Shown: positions 34,199 through 42,912 of the stretch, piece by piece
How the letters are laid out: each line of letters begins with the position of its first letter
Numbering within the stretch: the stretch's first letter is position 1
Source of the DNA: Adineta steineri
Lineage: Eukaryota; Rotifera; Eurotatoria; Adinetida; Adinetidae
Reading direction: 5' to 3'
NCBI GenBank assembly: GCA_905250115.1
Contig: CAJNOI010000204.1
Span: 62,001 to 126,000, forward strand
DNA: 64,000 nucleotides
Notes under the pieces: model-generated
The model's database searches: none
Told to the model about the DNA's origin: nothing
Seen by the model: the letters and a program-made list of their open reading frames with translations, nothing else
Made by a program: the position numbers and the translations under genes

Positions 34199-37100
34199 TT
34201 ATTGTATTTCATCAAAGGGTGTCATTATTAATCTAAAAACATGTTGTTGTTGTCCAGCATTTCGATTTTCATTTGAATGAGCTAATGTATAACGTTGTTC
34301 ACATTTTTCACAAAAGATCAATGAAGGACAATGTACACAATCGAATCGAATACCACGTACAATTTCATGACAACCATCGCAACTAGAAAGGAATAATAAA
34401 TCCATACATGATAACTATAATTATTTAAACTTACGTAATATTTTCATGAGTAATAAGTGGACTTTCCGGACGTGGTAAATCATTAATGGTTTCTGTTGAT
34501 TTTCTCACAGTTGCTGCTTGATATTGTTCAGCTTCATCCCAAGTAAATTCTTCTCCACAACCAGATTGAATATTTCCTCCATGATAATCTTGTCCACATA
34601 TCATAGATTCACATCCTTCCATACGTTCAACAACTCGATGACAATTTGGACAATGACGACAATTTCTTGATTTATAGTTTTCATCTTCTACAGCTGTATC
34701 GTACCGATGGCGTAATTCTTCATTTCGTTGTCTATTTTTTGCTTGTTCTCGTTCATATTCAACAAGACGAGCTGCATAATCAGCATCTTGTCCTGCTCGT
34801 TCAGTTAAATATCGACCACGTTCTTTAAATAAAATTATTCAAAAATACAAATTTTCAAAGCAATATTTCACCTGAATTACACCAGAAGAACCATCGTTCG
34901 GTGATTAATATTAATTGTTGACAATCTGTTCGATAATGATATTGTTGATTACATAATGAACAAAATTCCTTTTGACATAATTGACAAATAACATGAAATC
35001 GTTCATTTGGATCATTCGGTTCAAATGCCCATCCCAGTGAAAAATGACCATGAAAAAAAACGGTATAGAACACGTTCCAAAAAAAAAGTCAGCTTTTTTT
35101 AAGAAAAAAAAGCGTTCCATAAAATTTGGAACGTGTTCCAACATGGAACGGTCAAGAACACATTCCACTGTTTCTGGAACGGCCAAGAACACATTCTACT
35201 GTTTCTGGAACGCTTTTTTTCAAGAAAAAACGAACGTTTATTTTTCTGGAAAGCATTCCCGATAATTATCATCTACATGCACATTCTCTACAATAATCTT
35301 CAAAGAGAAGTAAGTACAAGATTCGTCGACAGACCTCTTCCAATGCAACTTTACGAGCTCTATCCAACGGCATGCTCAGATTTTTTGTAGCTTAAACTAT
35401 AGAAATTATGACATGAAATAATTTTTTTGAAAATTGAGATTGTCTGCTGGGAAGTACAACCTAGCGAATGTTCTTCCATTTTTTATGTTAATTTTAATAT
35501 ATCGTACTTCAGCATAGGCAGTTTTGAACCAAAACTGGCGTTAAATTTAGATGAAAGTGTTCCATAATTTAGAGAACGGCGACGGATTCATTCTACTCTT
35601 GTTAGGAATAATATTTGGCTATCTGGAATGCATTTATCAGTTCAAAGAATTCGTTCGCAGACGTTTTTATAAGGAACGTTAAAGAAAACGATCTCATTTT
35701 AATGGAATCCAATTCTAATCGTTCCAAGAAAGAATGATAAAAAACTCATTTCACTAGGTTTTAGAACGGGCTAGAACGCTTTCTGATCAGTCGAAGAACG
35801 ATTTTTGAATCGAGAAGAAAGCGTTCTATAATAATATGGAACGGCAAAGAATGCGTTCCACTAAATAATAAATATTTTTTTGCCATTAATGAATGCTTTC
35901 GTTAAACTGCAGAAAGCGTTTTCCTAATGCAGGACCAGTTTCCATGTTTTTACGAATGCGTTTTCTACCGTTTTTTTTCATGGTCATTTTTCACTGGGAT
36001 GAACATTGTTGATTTGGACATTTAATTAAAGCACGAGTTTCACTAGCATAACAACGATCAAAAGTTTTTTGAATTTGATATTGGATAAAATGATCAAGTT
36101 CTTCTGATGATATACGTAATTGTTTCAATTCACCATATTGAAATTGATAGGAACAAAGTGCACATGTTAAGATTTTATTAGTGACCATTTGATTTCGACA
36201 TGATTTTTCATAACATTGATAACATAATTTATGACTTTGATCACAACCAAATACAAATATATCATCAAAAAGACAAGATTCCATACATATATCACAATCA
36301 TGAGTTGGAAGTTCCATTGGAAAAATATCATCTATTATATAGGAAATGATTGAATGAAAAAAGAAAATAAATCTTTACCAAATTCAGCAAGTTGTTCGAC
36401 AATATTTAATGCATTTAGAATTTTTTTCGTTTTCTTTTGAGTTTCAATAAAAAATTCAATTTGTTGAACACTAAATGGATATTTTGTTCGAGATAAAATA
36501 AATTCAACTAATTTTTGTTGTCGTCCTGTTTGATCATGATGACATTGTTGAGAATGTTCTTCATACAAAGTAATCTTCTGTGGACAATAACAATATTCAC
36601 ATGGAAGAAAATCTTCTGGATGACAAAATTCAATATGTTCATCAAGATCATTGATATTTTTAAAGTCAATATAGAAATGACAACTAGGACATTGAGGACG
36701 TTGTTGATTTTGAATCAAAGAAAGTAATTTTTGGTACATTCGTTGTGTTAATGGAATACATATAAGATCATAACGCGATAATTGATAATTACAATGAATT
36801 CTATGACACATAGGTGTTGTTTTAGAGATTAAATATTCATTCATTGATTTACATAAACATTGAAAACAATATAGATGATGAAATCGACATGGAATTAAAA
36901 ATCCAGAATCATCATTCATATTTATTATAGATGAACTATATAGACGGGGAATTATTTTAGTTTTTAGATTTTTTTTATGATTAACTTACCAATTAAAACA
37001 AACATCATGTTTTAGTTGATTAGTTGTCTTAGGTTGATAACTATTAGGAGTTGTAGGTAAACACGATTGTACATGAGTTTCATAGTTCATTTTGGGAATT

Positions 37101-37373
37101 AATTTAAAACATAGAATACATTCTTTTTCATCGAAATCATTTATTGTTGAAGACAAAGACTAAAAATATTCATTGCCAAATTTAATAATAATAGTGAATT
37201 TCAAATAGTACAAATATTTCCTTTACCTGATCTGTAGTTATATTTTGCTCACCATCATCGCATTGATTGATTTCATTTGATATATTGTCTATCTGAGATT
37301 TAGGCGTTACTGAATCATTATTTAATTCTTCTAATAATTCAGAAGTTGAAGAAGATTCGTTTGTTTGACTCAT
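34199..37373 (-). CDS. RBR-type E3 ubiquitin ligase with C-terminal ZZ finger, split by a transposon
   Basis: Exons 37373..37227, 37159..36990, 36935..36379, 36331..34872 (containing the 966 bp element 35033-35998), 34822..34435 and 34382..34199. Domains in order are as follows. A C2HC UBZ-like finger (CILC…H…C) comes first. Next is a RING-like finger whose second Cys is formed across a splice site (CFNC…CRFHH…CFQC…CHRIHC). A further Cys/His cluster follows. RING1 is CDICMESC…CALC, and an IBR (CPNQQC…CQLCQKEFCSLC) follows it. RING2 is CPNCHRVVERMEGCESMIC, and a ZZ finger (CDGC…CVHC…CEKC) closes the protein. RBR ligases pass ubiquitin through a RING2 Cys. Removing the element and one AT restores frame exactly (about 645 aa). 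As it stands, a TGA lies just inside the insertion, truncating the IBR and removing RING2. Confidence 0.8.
35033..35998. mobile_element. 966 bp non-autonomous TIR transposon with AT target duplication
   Basis: Perfect 33 bp inverted ends (35033-35065 and 35966-35998) begin CCCAGTGAAAAATGACCATG. They are flanked by AT on both sides (35031-35032, 35999-36000). Deleting the element plus one AT joins the host codons to read Cys-Ser-Trp-Ala-Phe, the expected IBR sequence, and restores the exon length to a coding multiple. The interior has many copies of GTTCCA/TGGAACG in both orientations and no transposase. A 2 bp AT duplication is uncommon. As I recall it, it fits ISL2EU/IS4EU-like elements better than Tc1/mariner (TA), but the assignment is open. 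Confidence 0.9.
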
Positions 37374-37867
37374 TTCTTTTCACATTATATGTGGTACTGA
37401 CATTTAATTTTATATATTTTGTTTTCGAAATCGCAATTTAGTCATACTTACATCATCATACAAATACACATTGAAACTTTGCATCAACGTGTGTAATGTA
37501 TTGTGCAATAACATATGACTCATTTGTACCATTAAAGTAGCATATTATTATAAGGTAGTTTCCAATATGACTCTACGTCAGATGGAATTATCCCACATGA
37601 AAAATAGAAGACACAATTACTCAAAATTCAACTCTATGATCTATGGCTCTTGGGATGGGTGTGAGTAAGAGTGTGAGAGTTTGTCTTTCTCTTACCAATT
37701 CTCACACCCTCACCCTCATCGTCACACCTAGATCCGGGGACAGAAAATACAGTTGAAGTTTGATTTATTCTAAAGAAATTTATTTAAAAAAAAGATGATG
37801 AACTACTTTTACAAATCAAAAAGAAAATTTCTACGCGCTGGCTTCAATCAAAGTCTTATGATGTATA
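37374..37867. other. Intergenic
   Basis: Promoter of the RBR gene at the left and a telomere-like pair at 37647-37730. The 3' end of the GST gene is at the right. Confidence 0.5.
37647..37730. repeat. Telomere-like inverted pair
   Basis: The G-rich arm is cttgggatgggtgtgagtaa and continues as gagtgtgagag. The C-rich arm is ctcacaccctcaccctcatc. The arms are complementary over much of their length. Confidence 0.65.
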
Positions 37868-38515
37868 TTAATCCAACAATGGTGTAAAATCTGGATCTCC
37901 CTTTTTCATAGCTCGTTGATAACCAGAACGTGCACCAATTCGTTTTAAATAAGCACGTATATTAGGGTAGGAACCTAAATCGAGTTTTGAAAAGGCACGC
38001 ATAGTTGTTAATGGAAAAACCATCATAATGTCTGCAGAAGTAAATTCACTTCCCGCAAAATATTCATTTGTGCTTAAATGCTTTTCTGCTAGATCCATTG
38101 CTCGAATAGTACGTTGTCGTAATGTATTGACTACAGGATTTTCACTTTGCATATCTTTTGCTAGTAAGTTAGCAACTAAATCAACAAGCATAGCTGGCAC
38201 CATTGAACCATTTGCAAAATGAGACCAGAAAAGATAGTCAGCAAAATTTGGATGATCAGCTTTCAATGTAAAACGATTATTACCATATTTAGCAATAATA
38301 TAATCAACAATAGCACCGGATTCTGCTAATAAAACATCTCCATCGGCAATAACAGGCGCTGTTCCAAATGGATGCAATGCTTTGTATTCTGCTGGTGCAA
38401 GACGTGTTTCCGGATCACGATCGTAACGAACAAGTTGATAGGGAATTTCAAGTTCTTCACATAACCAAAGAATTCGTTCCGATTGTGAAATACCAAGATG
38501 ATGAACGATTAACAT
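37868..38515 (-). CDS. Glutathione S-transferase, bacterial type, 215 aa
   Basis: Intronless. The N-terminal thioredoxin fold reads MLIVHHLGISQSERILWLCEELEIPY. It contains the cis-Pro motif GTAPVI and the glutathione-contacting ESGAIVDYI (Glu-Ser pair). The C-terminal helical domain has the N-capping segment FTSADIMMVFPL (S/T-x-x-D). The length is standard for cytosolic GSTs. The LGISQSERILWLCEELEIPY start and the ALHPFGTAPVI pattern are those of proteobacterial GSTs rather than animal mu, pi or sigma classes. Together with the lack of introns, this points to horizontal acquisition. Likely role: conjugation or peroxide detoxification. The exact class and substrate are not inferable. Confidence 0.88.
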   Translation of the reverse strand: MLIVHHLGISQSERILWLCEELEIPYQLVRYDRDPETRLAPAEYKALHPFGTAPVIADGDVLLAESGAIVDYIIAKYGNNRFTLKADHPNFADYLFWSHFANGSMVPAMLVDLVANLLAKDMQSENPVVNTLRQRTIRAMDLAEKHLSTNEYFAGSEFTSADIMMVFPLTTMRAFSKLDLGSYPNIRAYLKRIGARSGYQRAMKKGDPDFTPLLD

Positions 38516-39077
38516 TGTCTAAAGACTAGAATTTATCGAATGAAATAGTCAAAATTTAATCCCTATTCAGGCAGACAAGGAACAAAAAATACGGCGTTTC
38601 TGCGCGTAAAAATGTGTACTTTTCACGCGACGAAAAAAAACATTTTCTTCAAGCGTATAAAGCGCACATTTTTACGTGTAGAAACGCCGTATTTTTCGTT
38701 CCTCGTCCGTCCGGTTGCCCGTGTACACAAAATAAAATCGACTCTTATCATATATTAAAACATAAGCACATGTGATAAGAAGCATACACACACAAGCGCA
38801 TTACATATAAAATTACGAAGAAGAAAGTTAGATGGTAATTTGAATATCGAATGTAATTGCACAATCTAGAAAAAAATCAGTTTTTATAGTCACAATTGCA
38901 ATGAATCATGTGGTTAAGTCAAAAATCTTAAGAACTTTATCCTAACGGTTACGTGGGTTCAATTATTTAGCCCATGAGCAGAATAAGAAAAATTGAATAT
39001 GACTTTGATACTCGTTTATTTTTTGCAATAAACAACAATTCTATACAATATTTTTATAAAAAGTAAAAAACAAATAA
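38516..39077. other. Intergenic
   Basis: Contains a palindromic MITE-like element at 38570-38716; otherwise AT-rich with no exon. Confidence 0.5.
38570..38716. mobile_element. Palindromic MITE-like element, ~147 bp
   Basis: Arms of about 38 bp (ggaacaaaaaatacggcgtt at left, its near-perfect reverse complement ending at 38702 at right) continue outward as weaker similarity (ggcagacaagg against ggacggacgag). The arms surround a centre of about 40 bases. No clear target duplication is visible. It lies 54 bases upstream of the GST start codon. Confidence 0.65.
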
Positions 39078-39939
39078 CTATGAAATTCTCGCAACCATTG
39101 CTCGACTAAGTAAATCAGCTTGTCGTATTGGTTCACAAATACGATATTCAGTTACTGACTGAAATATATTTAATGCTGTTTGTAATGTTATTTTATGTCC
39201 AACACTAATGTAAACAGCATTTTTCACATTACCAGTAACATTATAAGCTATACCAAGAATATTACCACTATCATCTGTAACTTCAACATATTGATCTTTT
39301 TCTGGTGCTTTTTCAATTAATAATTTTTGAATTGTAGATCTTGTAATACTATCAACATAGAGAACATTTTTTGATACACCAAAGCATGGAATATCACTTA
39401 CAACTCCAAAATGACAAGCACTACCAGCACGACGTGGATGCCAAACACCATTTCCATCGATTAAAATAACTTGTGGTGTTAAATGAGGACAACGTTGTTT
39501 TTGAATATCAAGCAATCTCATATAAATTGGAGTTTCACGAAATGCTAAATAGCCAGGTATGTATGGAATTTTAATCACACAATAAATACTAATTTTAGCT
39601 ACAATATTTAATGTTCGATAATCAAAAATAACCATAGATGCCACAGCTTTATCATTCCCTTTCACAAAACTAATATCCAAACCAGCAATGAATCTAATGG
39701 GCTCATTAATTTGATCAATATCAGTAATAATTGATGGAACCATATCTTCTTGTTCTCTAAAAAGGAATTGAATTCATGATAAATTATAAAATAAAAATCA
39801 TTATTAGTTTTATATACTTTGCCCATATTGGTAATATTTCATCAACATTTATATCATTTCCAATTTCAATACAATCTCTTATTACAATATTTAACCATGT
39901 TGTATTTCTCTTTATATATAAATCTCTATTTGATGTCAT
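39078..39939 (-). CDS. Endonuclease V, 266 aa
   Basis: Exon 1 is 39939..39818 (40 codons plus two bases, donor GTATAT) and exon 2 is 39756..39078, joined over a 61 bp intron in frame. Family motifs are present: FIAGLDISFV (with the metal-binding Asp), the IPYIPGYLAFRE wedge motif, and the LIDGNGVWHPRRAG catalytic block, followed by ACHFGV. EndoV cleaves one base 3' of inosine in DNA or RNA, and animal enzymes mainly act on inosine-containing RNA. The length is normal, and all catalytic acidic residues seem present. It is divergently arranged with the dioxygenase gene to the right. Confidence 0.9.
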
Positions 39940-40485
39940 GTTGAATACGAAAGACTAGGATATTTCTTTTTTTTTAATTCATATTTTTGACATGTTAACA
40001 ATTTATAGTCATATGACATAGGAAGTGATGTTACACTTCGTCAGAATCATTACTACTTGGTAATAACCTATTTGCATTACAATTTCTTGCGTCAGATTCA
40101 TTTTTATAAATAATATCACTGTATAGAAGAGTAAATATGAGTCGTTATCGTGCAACAATACAGGAATGGATTGAAAGAGAGTCGAATGAAAATATTACAA
40201 TTGAGACAGATGTCGTGCGAAATTGAAAATCATATATTTATTCTGGCAGGATGTGGGTGTGGGTCAAAGAAGGACACAACAATCATACCCACACCCTCAG
40301 TTTTGTTAACTGTGAAAAGTCCATAAAACACAATTGTCAGTACTGCGCATTTTGTGTTTTTCTTTCTCACATGGTTAACAATATTCTACTTTAGATAAGA
40401 TAAGAAGCGAGATATTCGCTTTTCTTTCATTATCTTTTTCGTTACACGTACTTATTTTGCCTGTGTGAATTGTGTCGAGTTACTG
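39940..40485. other. Bidirectional promoter region
   Basis: Between the divergent endonuclease V and dioxygenase genes. It holds a telomere-like pair at 40249-40300 and a 29-codon open frame from 40137 without recognisable similarity. No TATA box stands out. Confidence 0.4.
40249..40300. repeat. Telomere-like inverted pair, compact
   Basis: ggatgtgggtgtgggtc and tacccacaccctcag, separated by about 20 bases. It could form a hairpin with a stem of about 12 bp. Confidence 0.65.
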
Positions 40486-41325
40486 ATGGCCAACGATATC
40501 ATCCAAGAAATCAATTTTTTTACTCCTCCTCAAGACGGTTCCGCTGCATGGATGGATTTCACTCCTACACTGGTCACAGGCAAGAAGAATTTTGAGCCGA
40601 TATCTTGTCAAGTGACCATTCATGATTTACGGAACAAGGAAAGTAGCATCGATCTCGATACACATGGGTTTCAAGTGCTGAAATATGACGGTGACATACA
40701 TAATGAATTCGACAATGACAGTGAGATGCAGCGATCTTACTATGAAGACATTGTTGCTCTGCTTAAAAAGCGTCTAGGTGCTTCCAGTGTAATCATCTTC
40801 AATCATATATTTCGTTTCCGTGGATCGCCGCTTACTCCATATCAGTGCGATTCGACTCACAAAAATCCTGGTCTGGACGCACACGTGGATATTGATCCAT
40901 CTGGAGTTCCTTGGAAAGTAGAACAACTACTCGGTGAAGAAGAGGCTAAAAAAGCTATGCATCATCGTTTTCAGATGATCAATATCTGGCGACCAATAGG
41001 ACCCAATCCTGTAATGAACATACCGTTGGCGCTCTGTGACTATCGTTCAGTTGACGTCGACAAGGATATTCATGTAGTACAGCATCGAGGAACTCCAAAT
41101 AGTCTCTCGGGCTATGCGATGTCGCACAATGCTCAAGGTGCTCAAAAGTGGTACTATCTGAGTCAAATGCGATCAGATGAAATGTTTGTTTTCAAAATAT
41201 TTGATAGCAAACCCGATGTTGCTCAATTTGGTGCTCACGCGGCCTTTATTAACAAGAATGTGCCTCCAACGAATGTCGAACAGCAAAGCATTGAAGTGCG
41301 TTGTTTAGTTTTTTATGACCAATAA
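40486..41325 (+). CDS. CmcJ/NvfI-like 2-oxoglutarate dioxygenase family protein, 279 aa
   Basis: Intronless. I take ATG 40486 (MANDIIQEINFF), since the frame upstream of it lacks an ATG. The order of motifs fits the fungal CmcJ/asaB/NvfI hydroxylase-desaturase family: an N-terminal beta region, GFQVLKYDGDIHNEF, and IIFNHIFRFR. These are followed by AHVDIDPSG (the HxD iron-ligand region), FQMINIWRPIGPNPVMNIPL ('NxWRP…PLALCD'), WYYLSQMRSDEMFVFKIFDS and GAHAAFINK. It ends in IEVRCLVFYD. Members are mostly fungal and bacterial secondary-metabolism enzymes, so horizontal transfer is likely. The expected second ligand His is present in the GAHAAF block. Confidence 0.8.
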   Translation: MANDIIQEINFFTPPQDGSAAWMDFTPTLVTGKKNFEPISCQVTIHDLRNKESSIDLDTHGFQVLKYDGDIHNEFDNDSEMQRSYYEDIVALLKKRLGASSVIIFNHIFRFRGSPLTPYQCDSTHKNPGLDAHVDIDPSGVPWKVEQLLGEEEAKKAMHHRFQMINIWRPIGPNPVMNIPLALCDYRSVDVDKDIHVVQHRGTPNSLSGYAMSHNAQGAQKWYYLSQMRSDEMFVFKIFDSKPDVAQFGAHAAFINKNVPPTNVEQQSIEVRCLVFYDQ

Positions 41326-41365
41326 AAAATGAATTCTTAATCGATAGGAGCTGCTCAAAATTCAC

Positions 41366-41434
41366 TCACTCGTGGGTGGGTGTTGGTATTTGAGAAAGAT
41401 CTTACGCACACCCACACCCACACCCACCTTAAGA
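41366..41434. repeat. Telomere-like inverted pair
   Basis: The G arm is cactcgtgggtgggtgttgg. The C arm is cacacccacacccacaccca. It sits between two convergent genes, 40 bases after the dioxygenase stop. Confidence 0.7.
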
Positions 41435-41583
41435 TAGTTTTATGAACATATTTAAAAAGAACATGAATGCGCATTAAAGAGAAAAAAAAACAAAATTAAG
41501 ATAAAATTTGGGTTTTAGTGTCTATTAAGGAAAGAGAGACTCATCCACACTCTTATACGAGACTGTGCAGAGTTCTTTTGTTT

Positions 41584-42564
41584 TTAATATGCTTTATAAT
41601 ATGCGTTGAATTGAACTTGTGTTTTATTGCCCCGTCGATAAAACTCAGGACATACATGACGTTCGAGTAAAAATGGAATTGATTTAAATGTTTGCTGAAT
41701 ACCATGAGCTTGAAAAGTATCAATATTATGTGTATATTTGATTTTAATATATATATTTAAAGATTTTAAATGTTTCCATGATGATAGAAATTGTACCCAA
41801 TTTCGACTATCGAGAAATGATCGATCAGATGGGGATCCTGAACAATCGAATCTTAAATATTGTAGATTTTGAGTTGCTTGGGAAAGTAAATATAAAAATT
41901 CAAATTTCGTTGAATGAATTTTTAAGATGATTCTTGATAAATAGATTAAATTATCAATAGGTTCGTACATAATATTAGAATTAATATTCTGACAAGTTAA
42001 AGAACTATTAAAATATCGAAGATAAGGTGTATGTCGAAGAATATATGAATAGAAATATGAAAATGATAAATTAGATTTTGATTCAATATCTAAATATTCT
42101 AAATTAGATATGATATCTTCATCATCTTTTTCATAATTTGAAGGAGTAATTTCAACTCGCCGATGAGATTGCGAGATTTTAATTTGACAATATTTTAATT
42201 GTGGAATTCTTAGAAGAAAACCAATGATTAATTCTTCATGTATATTTGTAGCATATTTAAATACAGTCAAAGAATGAAGACATACAAATTGATTTGGATT
42301 TAACATTTGTAATAGATCATAATCGTAACATTTCAAAGATTTTAATTGTTGTAAACAAAAAATTGATAAAAGAATGTCAAGATCATTGTGTTCATTGAGC
42401 AATGTACAATGTAATAATAAATGATAATCAGTTAATAGTCGATTAAAATAGTCATTTAAATTATAAAATGATTCAATTATTTCATAAGCATTCAAATATT
42501 CAAGTATTGAAATATGTAAATCACTACTTAAATCTTCGAATATAGTTGGTTTTGTAAGCGACAT
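41584..42564 (-). CDS. F-box protein, 326 aa
   Basis: Intronless, starting MSLTKPTIFEDLSSDLHISI. Residues 8-50 fit an F-box (FEDLSSDLHISILEYLNAYEIIESFYNLN, with the conserved L and P-to-S changes). Irregular Leu-rich segments follow (LKSLKCYD, LHSLTVFK, LKYCQIKIS, LEYLDIES, LRYFNSSL, LQYLRFDC, LKSLNIYI). Layout and length match the F-box gene at 18374, but sequence identity is low, so they are old paralogues. Predicted SCF substrate adaptor; target unknown. Confidence 0.8.
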   Translation of the reverse strand: MSLTKPTIFEDLSSDLHISILEYLNAYEIIESFYNLNDYFNRLLTDYHLLLHCTLLNEHNDLDILLSIFCLQQLKSLKCYDYDLLQMLNPNQFVCLHSLTVFKYATNIHEELIIGFLLRIPQLKYCQIKISQSHRRVEITPSNYEKDDEDIISNLEYLDIESKSNLSFSYFYSYILRHTPYLRYFNSSLTCQNINSNIMYEPIDNLIYLSRIILKIHSTKFEFLYLLSQATQNLQYLRFDCSGSPSDRSFLDSRNWVQFLSSWKHLKSLNIYIKIKYTHNIDTFQAHGIQQTFKSIPFLLERHVCPEFYRRGNKTQVQFNAYYKAY

Positions 42565-42912
42565 ATTATGAAAACTATTGGTAGTTTAAAATGAATAAAA
42601 ATAAAAACACATGCTATTTGGCAGAGGGTTTTTTCCAAGTAAATTGCATGAGTCATACTCTTTTTTCTTTCGTTTGAGATAAAAAAGAATACTAAACGCA
42701 CATCTTTTTTTCGAAAAAGGAATAAGACATGAGTCAGAGTCAGAATCTTGAGGGTGGATATGGATGTGGATATCCATGCTATCAGCAAACACCCACACCC
42801 ACGCCCACACTCTCAAATCAGACAAAAGGCAGCTCTTTGAATATGCGTATACTACAAGAATGATTGAAGAAAATACAAAACTTTATTTCTTTCTAGTTTT
42901 AAAAATGTTTGT
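42565..42912. other. Intergenic
   Basis: Contains the telomere-like pair at 42747-42816; no exon. Confidence 0.5.
42747..42816. repeat. Telomere-like inverted pair with CTTGAG/CTCAA ends
   Basis: Starts cttgagggtggatatggatg and ends cacccacgcccacactctca. The outermost bases are complementary, which defines the family boundaries well. Confidence 0.7.

Noticed and set aside
35044..35390. Plus-strand frames of 73 and 85 codons
   Set aside because: They lie in the TIR element and its GTTCCA repeats, not in a transposase.
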